This document shows positions 26,499 to 33,652 of a DNA stretch of 64,000 bases, one piece after another. This DNA comes from Verrucomicrobiia bacterium. Its GTDB lineage: Bacteria; Verrucomicrobiota; Verrucomicrobiia; Limisphaerales; JADLHS01. The number at the start of each line of letters is the position of its first letter. Position 1 is the first letter of the stretch. A model generated the notes under the pieces. That model saw only the letters and a program-made list of their open reading frames with translations. It made no database searches and was not told the origin of the DNA. Where the stretch lies: the NCBI GenBank assembly GCA_023953615.1, contig JAMLJH010000001.1:723360-787359 (forward strand). Direction: 5' to 3'. The translations under genes and the position numbers were made by a program.

Positions 26499-28997
26499 AT
26501 GCGCCATGGCATTGCCAAACCTCCTCCCCGGCTCCGGTCTAGGACAAACCGCTCCGGCTGGCTCGGGTGTATGGCGGCCCTGCTTCTGTTGTCGGTTGCC
26601 GCGCGACCGATCGGCGCGATTGATTTGAAATCGGCGCTGATCGTTGCGCCATCGGATCTGTCCGGGCCGGAACAGAAAGCCATCACCATGCTGGTGGAAG
26701 AAGTGGAAAAGCGCACGTTGATCCGCTGGCCGGTGCAGCACGAATGGCCAACGACCAACGTCACTACCATCGCCGTGGGCAATCGCCGCGCGTTGGAATC
26801 GTTTGCCGACACGCGCGCCACCGAGTTGCAAACCATCCCCGCTGACCAACGGCCCGAGGGTTATCAACTCGCCGTGACCGGCAGCCCGAGCAACGCGACG
26901 GTATTTGTCATGGGCAACGACGCGCGCGGCGTGTTGTTCGGCGTGGGTCGGTTGTTGCGCGAACTGCGGATGGTGTCAGGCGAAGTCAGTTTGCGCGATG
27001 ACCTGAAGATTGCTTCCGCGCCGAAATACCCGTTGCGCGGGCATCAACTGGGGTATCGGCCCAAGACCCATTCCTACGACGCGTGGGATTTGCCGGTGTG
27101 GGAGCAATACTTTCGCGATCTCGCCGTGTTCGGCTGCAACACCGTCGAGCTGATCCCACCGCGTTCGGACGACGATGCAGACAGTCCGCACTTCCCGCGT
27201 CCGCCCATGGAAATGATGATCGGCATGTCGCGCCTGGCGGCGGAGTACGGTTTGAACGTGTGGATCTGGTATCCGGCGTTGGACCAGAATTACGCAAACC
27301 CAAAGACCGTCACTGCCGCAGTGCGCGAATGGGGCGAAGTTTTTGCGCAATTGCCCCGCGTGGATGCAGTGTTCGTTCCGGGCGGTGACCCCGGCCACAC
27401 GCAGCCGAAGCATTTGATGGCACTGCTGGAAAAGCAAACTGCGAATCTGCACCGCTTTCATCCCCAGGCGCAGATGTGGGTTTCGCCCCAGGGTTTTACA
27501 CAGCCGTGGCTGGACGAGTTCCTGGAAATTCTGCGGCGCGAACAACCCGCCTGGTTGAGCGGCGTCGTGCATGGCCCCCAGGTTCGAGTCAGCCCGAAGC
27601 AACTGCGCGAACTCATCCCCGCAAAATATCCCATTCGCTTGTACCCGGACATCACGCATTCACAGCAATGCCAGTATCCGGTGTCGCAATGGGACGTGGC
27701 GTTTTCAATCACCGCCGGGCGCGAAGGCATCAATCCCCGCCCGCTGGATTACGCAATCATTGCGCGGCACACGCTGCCCGATTCCATTGGTTTCGGCACT
27801 TATTCCGAAGGTTGCAACGACGACGTAAACAAATGTGTCTGGAGCGCGCTGGGCTGGGATCCGGACGCGGATGTGCGACAAGTGCTGCGCGAATACAGCC
27901 GCTATTTCATCGGCCCGGAAGTCGAGGCGGCGTTTGCCGAAGGACTGTTTGCCTTGGAACGTAACTGGCGTGCGCCGCTCGCGCAGAACGTCGGCGTCGA
28001 ACAAACGCTGCGGAATTTTAAAATGATCGAGCGGACGGTGCGTCCCGCCACGCGGCGCAACTGGCGTTTTCAACAGGCATTGTTCCGCGCCTATTTCGAC
28101 GCGTACGTTCGGCACCGTTGGTTGCGCGAAACAAAATTGGAACAACAAGCTTTGCGCGCCTTGCAATTTGCTCCCACCGTTGGCAGCGAAAAAGCAATGG
28201 CCGAAGCGCAGATTATTTTACGCCAACCGGAAGCCGATCCCGCCGAGGCCGCGTTGCGGCTCCGCATCTTTCAGTTGGGTGAAGCGTTGTTTCAAAGCAT
28301 CGCCATGCAACTCAGTGTCGAGCGTTACCAAGCGATTGATGTGGATCGGGGCGCGATGCTTGATTCCATGGATTACCCGCTGAACAACCGGCTGTGGCTC
28401 GAAGAACGCTTCGCGCAGATTCGTCAGCTCGATGCTGAACCGGCGCGACGGCAGGCGCTGGATGAAATCGTCAACTGGACCAATCCCGGCCCCGGCGGAT
28501 TTTACGACGACCTCGGCAACGTCGCCGCGCAACCGCACCTGCTCATCAATTTGGACTTCGACCAGGACCCGGACCGGTTCGCTTCACCGCGCGTGGATTT
28601 TACCGAAGACCAGTTTTGGGATGCGCCGGATGACGCGGTCGCGCCCGTGCGGCGGATTTCGTGGAAGGATCATGCCGAGGTGCTTTACGATGCGCCGCTG
28701 GAAATGCTTTACGAGAATCTGGATCGCAACGCGCACTACCGACTGCGCGTCATCTACGCGGGTGACAACACCAAAAGACGAATTCGCCTGGATGCGAACG
28801 ACACGATTCAAATCCATCCCCTGCGCGCCAAGCCGGCGACGATTGAACCGCTGGAGTTTGAGTTACCGGCGGCGGCGACCGCTTCCGGGCGCTTGAAACT
28901 GACCTGGCGGGCCGAGCCGGGTCTGGGCGGCAACGGTCGCGCCAATCAGGTCTCCGAAGTGTGGCTCATCAAAACCGCTCCGACGACGCAACCATGA
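26499..28997 (+). CDS. Exported putative glycosidase (GH20/GH67-like architecture)
   Basis: 832 residues from the ATG at 26499; upstream in-frame codons belong to the promoter region. The signal helix is GWLGCMAALLLLSVAARPIGA. Residues about 45-180 have the small alpha/beta domain found before the barrel of hexosaminidases and alpha-glucuronidases (NDARGVLFGVGRLLREL). A TIM-barrel follows (FGCNTVELIPP, GLNVWIWYPAL, VFVPGGDPGHTQPKH, ITHSQQC, GTYSEGCNDDVNK). The C-terminal 170 residues form a beta-sandwich. GDPGH is the likely acidic region, but I cannot pinpoint the catalytic pair or family number. The divergent partner points to a shared glycan target. Confidence 0.72.
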   Translation: MRHGIAKPPPRLRSRTNRSGWLGCMAALLLLSVAARPIGAIDLKSALIVAPSDLSGPEQKAITMLVEEVEKRTLIRWPVQHEWPTTNVTTIAVGNRRALESFADTRATELQTIPADQRPEGYQLAVTGSPSNATVFVMGNDARGVLFGVGRLLRELRMVSGEVSLRDDLKIASAPKYPLRGHQLGYRPKTHSYDAWDLPVWEQYFRDLAVFGCNTVELIPPRSDDDADSPHFPRPPMEMMIGMSRLAAEYGLNVWIWYPALDQNYANPKTVTAAVREWGEVFAQLPRVDAVFVPGGDPGHTQPKHLMALLEKQTANLHRFHPQAQMWVSPQGFTQPWLDEFLEILRREQPAWLSGVVHGPQVRVSPKQLRELIPAKYPIRLYPDITHSQQCQYPVSQWDVAFSITAGREGINPRPLDYAIIARHTLPDSIGFGTYSEGCNDDVNKCVWSALGWDPDADVRQVLREYSRYFIGPEVEAAFAEGLFALERNWRAPLAQNVGVEQTLRNFKMIERTVRPATRRNWRFQQALFRAYFDAYVRHRWLRETKLEQQALRALQFAPTVGSEKAMAEAQIILRQPEADPAEAALRLRIFQLGEALFQSIAMQLSVERYQAIDVDRGAMLDSMDYPLNNRLWLEERFAQIRQLDAEPARRQALDEIVNWTNPGPGGFYDDLGNVAAQPHLLINLDFDQDPDRFASPRVDFTEDQFWDAPDDAVAPVRRISWKDHAEVLYDAPLEMLYENLDRNAHYRLRVIYAGDNTKRRIRLDANDTIQIHPLRAKPATIEPLEFELPAAATASGRLKLTWRAEPGLGGNGRANQVSEVWLIKTAPTTQP

Positions 28998-29094
28998 CCA
29001 CCAAGCAAGCGACACTTAAAACGGTCCGCCGTGAGCAAGCGACCGCTGCGTTCCTTGATCAGTTGATTCGCAACCGTTGACCACATTCACTTTT

Positions 29095-29916
29095 ATGCCC
29101 ACTAAAAAAACCAAATCCACCCAAACGAAATTCCAAAATTCCGTCAAAGCCAAACTGCGCCGTGGCGAGTCCGTGATCGGTGCGACCATCAGCGTCAACA
29201 ACGTGGAAGTGGCGGTCCAGTGCGCCGCGCTCGGCTTCGATTTCATCTGGCTTGAAATGGAGCACGCGCCGTTAAGCCTCGAGATGGTGCGCCACACCGT
29301 GCTGGCCACGCGCGGACTGCCCGCCGTGCCGTTCGCGCGGCCGCCAACGAATGAGCTATGGACCGCCAAACGCGTGCTGGATGCCGGCGTGCTGGGCGTG
29401 ATCTTTCCCTTCACCCGCACGCCCGAACTGGCCCGCCAGGCCGTGGCCGCGTGCCGCTATCCGCCGCGCGGTTTGCGCGGTTCGGGCGCGAACCTCGCGC
29501 AGTTCCGCTGGCCGGCGCCGGAAGGTTATTACGATTTTGCGGACGAGAACGTGCTGGTCGTGGCCATCGTCGAGGAACAACAGGGACTCGAACAGGTGGA
29601 AACCATCGCCGCCACCCCGGGCATTGACGTGCTGTTCATCGGCACGAGCGACTTGTCCTTCGCGCTCGGACTGCGCGGCGATCAGAACCATCCCCGACTG
29701 GAGGCGGCCATCGCGCGGATTGTAGCCGCCGGCAAAAAGCACGGAAAATACCTGGGTCGCCCCGCGATCACGGCGGAGCAAATTCAACGCTGCCAGAAAC
29801 AGGGCTTCCGCTTTTTCCAAAGCGCAGCGGATATTGATTTGCTGACGGTGGGCGCGACGCAACTGCTGAAACCGTTTGGCAAAGCCCGCGAATCCGCCTT
29901 TGTCGGCGGACTTTGA
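29095..29916 (+). CDS. HpcH/HpaI-family aldolase
   Basis: 273 residues, the usual length for this class II pyruvate aldolase family. GFDFIWLEMEHAPL has the active-site Glu/His region, PPTNELWTAKRVLDAGVLGVIFP the metal-site face, and VLFIGTSDLSFALG the conserved GxxDLS. Enzymes such as 2-keto-3-deoxyglucarate or 4-hydroxy-2-oxoheptanedioate aldolase cleave 2-keto-3-deoxy acids to pyruvate plus an aldehyde, which fits catabolism of acidic sugars from the surrounding hydrolases. The ATG at 29095 was chosen over a TTG at 29077. It is cytoplasmic, with no signal peptide. Confidence 0.9.
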   Translation: MPTKKTKSTQTKFQNSVKAKLRRGESVIGATISVNNVEVAVQCAALGFDFIWLEMEHAPLSLEMVRHTVLATRGLPAVPFARPPTNELWTAKRVLDAGVLGVIFPFTRTPELARQAVAACRYPPRGLRGSGANLAQFRWPAPEGYYDFADENVLVVAIVEEQQGLEQVETIAATPGIDVLFIGTSDLSFALGLRGDQNHPRLEAAIARIVAAGKKHGKYLGRPAITAEQIQRCQKQGFRFFQSAADIDLLTVGATQLLKPFGKARESAFVGGL

Positions 29917-29942
29917 TTCCGCACCACAGCGGCATAACGACG

Positions 29943-29960
29943 ACCGCCGAGGACGGCGGT
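29943..29960. repeat. ACCGCCG hairpin with AGGA loop
   Basis: Arms ACCGCCG and CGGCGGT, loop AGGA. An inverted copy with the complementary loop TCCT lies at 45903-45920. Confidence 0.7.
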
Positions 29961-29979
29961 GCCACTTTGGGTCTGGGTG

Positions 29980-30020
29980 GAACAGCCAACTTGGCTGTTC
30001 TGGTTGGCAACCTGCCGACC
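29980..30020. repeat. Two consecutive triloop hairpins
   Basis: First: arms GAACAGCCA/TGGCTGTTC, loop ACT (9 pairs). Second: arms GGTTGGCA/TGCCGACC, loop ACC (one wobble). The same pair, inverted and with changed but complementary arms, is at 47426-47463. Confidence 0.8.
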
Positions 30021-30044
30021 AGTACTGCTGAGTTTAATTTCCTT

Positions 30045-30107
30045 GGGAGGGACGCGTTCCACCGCGTCCCTGATTTAGTTGGGAACGACGTGGAAGTCGT
30101 CTCTCCT
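30045..30107. repeat. Two-hairpin palindromic element, copy 3
   Basis: Left half is perfect (GGGACGCG/CGCGTCCC, loop TTCCAC); right half keeps GACGAC... as ACGAC/GTCGT with loop GTGGAA. A lone left half with loop TTCCGC occurs at 30627-30653. Confidence 0.85.
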
Positions 30108-30165
30108 GCGGGCCGGTTGAAACCGCAAAGAACGCAAAGATCACCAAGCCGGGACGGTGTCGTTG

Positions 30166-30206
30166 TTCGACGCGGGACGCATCGAACCTGCACCCGAGAC
30201 GGGTGC
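30166..30206. repeat. Pair of hairpins, composite copy A
   Basis: First hairpin: arms TTCGACGCG/CGCATCGAA (one mismatch), loop GGA. Second: arms GCACCCG/CGGGTGC, loop AGA. The composite recurs at 40346-40386 with the first loop AGA. Confidence 0.75.
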
Positions 30207-30300
30207 GCTCCCAGAAATAATCACCCCATCGAACCTGATTGAACCGCTGATTGGTCCACGGGTCTTTGCACACCTATGATCGTGCCAGTGCGACTGGGGA

Positions 30301-30342
30301 GCATACGCGTCTCGCGTGTGCTGGCGGGCGTCTCGCCCGACA
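30301..30342. repeat. Two hairpins with TCT loops
   Basis: GCATACGCG/CGCGTGTGC and CGGGCG/CGCCCG, both with loop TCT, the complement of the AGA loop of the neighbouring hairpins; i.e. the same core in the opposite orientation with unrelated arms. Confidence 0.75.
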
Positions 30343-30362
30343 GAATCTGCATCCGCCAAGCC

Positions 30363-30385
30363 GGAACGGGCCAGTAGCCCGTTCC
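30363..30385. repeat. GGAACGGGC hairpin
   Basis: Arms GGAACGGGC and GCCCGTTCC, 9 perfect pairs, loop CAGTA. I saw no second copy in the window. Confidence 0.65.
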
Positions 30386-30424
30386 ACCCAAACTCCAATC
30401 GAATCGTTCCGGTCAACCATGTGG

Positions 30425-30443
30425 CTGCGGCGTCCCGCCGCAG
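30425..30443. repeat. CTGCGGCG hairpin, copy 2
   Basis: Identical to 11386-11404 (loop TCC), including flanking ATGTGG before and TTCCG after. Confidence 0.75.
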
Positions 30444-30498
30444 TTCCGACCGAACCGAGTCAAGACGCCTCGGCGGCTCTTAATTTTGGAACCTGAAT

Positions 30499-30540
30499 GT
30501 CGTCCGCGAGACGCGGACGACCACCGCCGAGACGGCGGTG
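30499..30540. repeat. Double AGA-loop hairpin, copy 1
   Basis: Arms GTCGTCCGCG/CGCGGACGAC (10 pairs) then CACCGCCG/CGGCGGTG (8 pairs), both loop AGA. Similarity to the next copy continues through a following pyrimidine-rich tail to about 30615. Confidence 0.85.
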
Positions 30541-30708
30541 CTCCCCCAATGCCCATTCCCTTGCCAATCATTCCCTTGTCTTCTCCCGTTCGCGTATTTC
30601 GTGTATTTCGCGGTTGTATTTTCCTTGGGAGGGACGCGTTCCGCCGCGTCCCTGAACCGCAACGAAAACAACTGACAGGATAACAAGATGACAGGATGAG
30701 GACCGGAT

Positions 30709-30750
30709 GTCGTCCGCGAGACGCGGACGACCACCGCCGAGACGGCGGTG
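30709..30750. repeat. Double AGA-loop hairpin, copy 2
   Basis: Identical to copy 1 over both hairpins, in the same orientation 210 bp further on, with a similar tail to about 30818. Inverted relatives lie at 45863-45943 and 47160-47241. Confidence 0.85.
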
Positions 30751-30967
30751 CTCCCCCATTCCCCATTCCTCTGCCCATCATTCCCTTGTCTTTCCGTTCG
30801 CGTATTTCGCGGTTGTAGCCACTTTGGAATCAAACGGTAGTACGAACGCATGGGTAGGGCGGACAGTCCTCTACACGCCGCAGTTCCGCATCACCCGGCG
30901 GCGCGATGGATAATTTTCATTTCATAAAAGGCCGGTTGCCGCCATTTTAGGGTCACACGAGTGGAAA

Positions 30968-32170
30968 ATGAAGCGAGCTTTGATGATCATGGGATGCGGG
31001 ATCGCCGTCTGGTTGAGTGGCGTCGCGGTTCACGCGGACCCACAACTGCAAATGCAGACCGGGATCACTCCGGCAACATTGGCCGCCGGGAGTGAAGCCG
31101 TCTGGCACCTCACGCTCACCAACGCCGATATAGCCGGAAGCACCACCGCATCTGATCTGATGGTCGCGGTCAGTTGGTCGGCGCTGACCCACAACGGCTT
31201 CTGGCAATATCCGCCGCCCGTGATGATCACCGCGCCGGGCGGCCTGGTTGATTATGACTACGGTGCGGGCGGAATCAGCGGTCTTCGGGTCAGTTATCCG
31301 GCACTCCTCCGTGGCGACAGCCGGGAGGTAACCATCCATTTTCAACTGCCGGAGTCCGGCCTGGTCAACGGCACGGTGTTCACGGTCGTCGCCCTGCTGA
31401 CGTGGACGGCGCCGCCCGGCACGTTGAGCAGCAGCGCGCAAGCGATCATTCAGGTTGCGCCCGAATTGGAAGCGGCGCTGGCCCCCGTTCCGCAATTCAC
31501 CGCGCCCGGTGGGCACCTCACCCACCGGGTGCAGTACCGCAACATCGGCGGCGGCGTTGCGCACCAGGCCTGGCTGGTTCTACCCACCTCAACCAACCTC
31601 AACTCCGCCCAACTCACCATCCAGACCACCAATGTGGCGGTCTGGTATTCCATGTCGCCCCAAACCATCGAGCAGGCCAATTCCGACACCTTCATCCAGA
31701 CGTTTTTCACACCGGCCACACTGGGTACATGGGGCCGGCCCATCGTGCCGCCCGGAACGATGATGTTGGCGGTGGCCCTGGACGATCTGCTGTTCCGGCA
31801 GTTGTCGGCGGGCACTCCACCGCAGGAGTTTGTCTGGCGGGTGGAAAATTTGCCCGTAACGGAAGGTACGGTGATTGAGCAACACGGTTGGATTTTCGCT
31901 GCGGATTGGCCCGTCACGGTCATTCCAGCTCGCACGACCTGTCTCCGCGCGCTGCCGACGGATTTTACGCTTTGGAAAACTGCGGACCAGGCCATCCTCA
32001 CCTTCGCGGGAGAGCCTGAAACCAACTATCAACTGCAACGCTCCACCGATCTCGCGATCTGGACCAATCTGGGCCTGCCGGAACAAACCCATCCGGGACG
32101 CTTTCAATTCAACGACCCGCTGCCGCCACCCGACCGAGCTTTCTACCGGATCGCCACTGCGCCCCAATAA
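30968..32170 (+). CDS. Exported beta-sandwich protein of unknown function
   Basis: 400 residues. Signal peptide with core MIMGCGIAVWLSGVAVHA. Two stretches (about 25-160 and 165-310) read like immunoglobulin/DUF11-type adhesive domains (TPATLAAGSEAVWHLTLTNADI; FTAPGGHLTHRVQYRNIGGG). The last 60 residues are a module I recognise from many verrucomicrobial secreted proteins: YQLQRSTDLAIWTNLG ... RFQFNDPLPPPDRAFYRI, probably a terminal beta-domain. No enzyme motif. A structural or cell-surface role is likely, but this is inference. Confidence 0.72.
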   Translation: MKRALMIMGCGIAVWLSGVAVHADPQLQMQTGITPATLAAGSEAVWHLTLTNADIAGSTTASDLMVAVSWSALTHNGFWQYPPPVMITAPGGLVDYDYGAGGISGLRVSYPALLRGDSREVTIHFQLPESGLVNGTVFTVVALLTWTAPPGTLSSSAQAIIQVAPELEAALAPVPQFTAPGGHLTHRVQYRNIGGGVAHQAWLVLPTSTNLNSAQLTIQTTNVAVWYSMSPQTIEQANSDTFIQTFFTPATLGTWGRPIVPPGTMMLAVALDDLLFRQLSAGTPPQEFVWRVENLPVTEGTVIEQHGWIFAADWPVTVIPARTTCLRALPTDFTLWKTADQAILTFAGEPETNYQLQRSTDLAIWTNLGLPEQTHPGRFQFNDPLPPPDRAFYRIATAPQ

Positions 32171-32226
32171 CGCGTTTTATTCACGGCCATGCCGCTCATC
32201 ACAGCGTTGGCTGCTGGGGCGGCACG

Positions 32227-33555
32227 TCAGGGAAACAATTCCAGCAAGGCATCGGCGAAGATTTTCATGCCGCGTTCATCGGGATGATTGATGGAATTGA
32301 GCATCAGCGTGTTGTAAGGAATGCCCTGACGCCACAAGCGGCCATAGCGTTTGGCGGCGTCCGCCAGAGCGATCTGATTTCGGGCGGCAAACTGTCGTAA
32401 CCCAGCCACGTACGGTCGCGGGTCATCGTCAATTTCGCGTTGCCGATCCAGCCCCATCCAGTCCGGACGCACGTAATGCGGCGTGAGGATGATCCACTCC
32501 GCACCGATGGCGGCAAAATCCGCGCGCAGCTGGCCGTAGCGTTCCTCCACCTGTTCCGGGTTCAGCCCCGCGTCGTTCACAAACTCGGACACGATCAAAT
32601 CCGATTTCACGTCCAGCACCTTCTCGCGGTAGTTATGCGGGCTGCCGGGCGGTTCGTTGAAATAACTACTGGTGTTGCGGCCGCCCCAGGCTTCGGTGAT
32701 CAATTCGATGTTCGCCTTGGGAAAACGCTGGCGTAATCGGGTCACGAATTGATTCTGCCATCGGTTTTGCTCCCAATCCGGCACGAACGTGCCAACCGTA
32801 ACGCTGTCACCCCACGCCAGCACACGCAGTGGCTCGCCCGATTGAAGCTTCCGCAGCGTCTGCGGCAACAAACGCTCGGCCACTGCGGGCTTGGGTTGGG
32901 GCAACGCGGGATAAACGGTCTCCAGGATCGGAAACAAATTATCGGCGGTCAGCCGGACGAGGTCACCGGACAACCAGATGTTGCCCAAGTGACGTTCGCC
33001 GGCTTTGATGGGCGGCGGCAATGGCGCTGCGGCGCGAGGTTCGCCCTGGCGCACCAAAATTCCACCTTGAGCAGTGAGCACCACGGCATCCAGGCGAAAC
33101 AAGCGGTGGCGGTAACTGGCATAAACGATTTGATCGGGTCGAATCACGCGGTTGGTGGTGCGACCGAAGGTGGCCCACTGCGCATCCAACTCGTAATCCT
33201 TGCCGCGCTCAAAAATCGGCGCGTCCGATCCGGGGCCAGCGCGCAACACGAAGCTGTCGGCCTCCAGCAATCCCGGCGCGGTTGTTTCCTGGGTGCGCAG
33301 CGCCGACAAAGCCGCACCCCGCGCCCAACCACCGGCGGCGGGATTGAACAAAGGCAGTTGAGCGTGCGGTTCATTGACCACGCCGAACCGTTCCGGAGGC
33401 GTGACCGCGACCACGGCGCTGATTGCGCTTGGTTCGGTTACTGCGACGCGCACCATCCAGTCGCCCGCCAGAGTGAACGTCGCCGGCGCCGCGGTGGCGG
33501 TGGTCAGTAACGCCGCCCACACAGCGGCACCGCCGAGCAAGAAATGTTTGATCAT
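32227..33555 (-). CDS. Exported SGNH/GDSL hydrolase
   Basis: 442 residues. The signal peptide MIKHFLLGGAAVWAALLTTATA starts at the chosen ATG; the open frame continues to 33699, overlapping the upstream gene's end. An N-terminal beta-rich part of about 220 residues precedes the SGNH domain: AWGDSVTVG (nucleophile Ser, about 250), EAWGGRNTSS (Gly block), SEFVNDAG (Asn block) and INHPDERGM (Asp-x-x-His-like block, written as HPDE here). Such enzymes remove acetyl or other acyl groups from polysaccharides. It is 97 bp downstream of the CotH/lamin-tail gene on the same strand. Confidence 0.87.
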   Translation of the reverse strand: MIKHFLLGGAAVWAALLTTATAAPATFTLAGDWMVRVAVTEPSAISAVVAVTPPERFGVVNEPHAQLPLFNPAAGGWARGAALSALRTQETTAPGLLEADSFVLRAGPGSDAPIFERGKDYELDAQWATFGRTTNRVIRPDQIVYASYRHRLFRLDAVVLTAQGGILVRQGEPRAAAPLPPPIKAGERHLGNIWLSGDLVRLTADNLFPILETVYPALPQPKPAVAERLLPQTLRKLQSGEPLRVLAWGDSVTVGTFVPDWEQNRWQNQFVTRLRQRFPKANIELITEAWGGRNTSSYFNEPPGSPHNYREKVLDVKSDLIVSEFVNDAGLNPEQVEERYGQLRADFAAIGAEWIILTPHYVRPDWMGLDRQREIDDDPRPYVAGLRQFAARNQIALADAAKRYGRLWRQGIPYNTLMLNSINHPDERGMKIFADALLELFP

Positions 33556-33652
33556 GGTTTGGTTATACCCGCCGCTCAGTTTGAACGACAGCCAGTTGAA
33601 ATCATCCCCGGCTTTCATGCAAGGTTTTGGCGGCGACGCTGGGAACCTGTCG

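Larger units (their letters stand above)
29917..30967. other. 1-kb non-coding array of hairpin modules
   Basis: No gene. The spacer contains at least ten perfect or near-perfect hairpins of several families, many recurring elsewhere in this window. Short open frames here (for example those reading GSTAVSAVVVRVSRTT) are translations of the repeats. Modules are listed separately below. Confidence 0.8.

Noticed and set aside
30413..30851. Open frames containing GSTAVSAVVVRVSRTT-type repeats
   Set aside because: They translate the palindromic modules and recur in different frames and orientations; not proteins.
29917..30967. CRISPR array
   Set aside because: Modules are palindromic, irregularly spaced and of several families. 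No regular repeat-spacer alternation and no cas gene.
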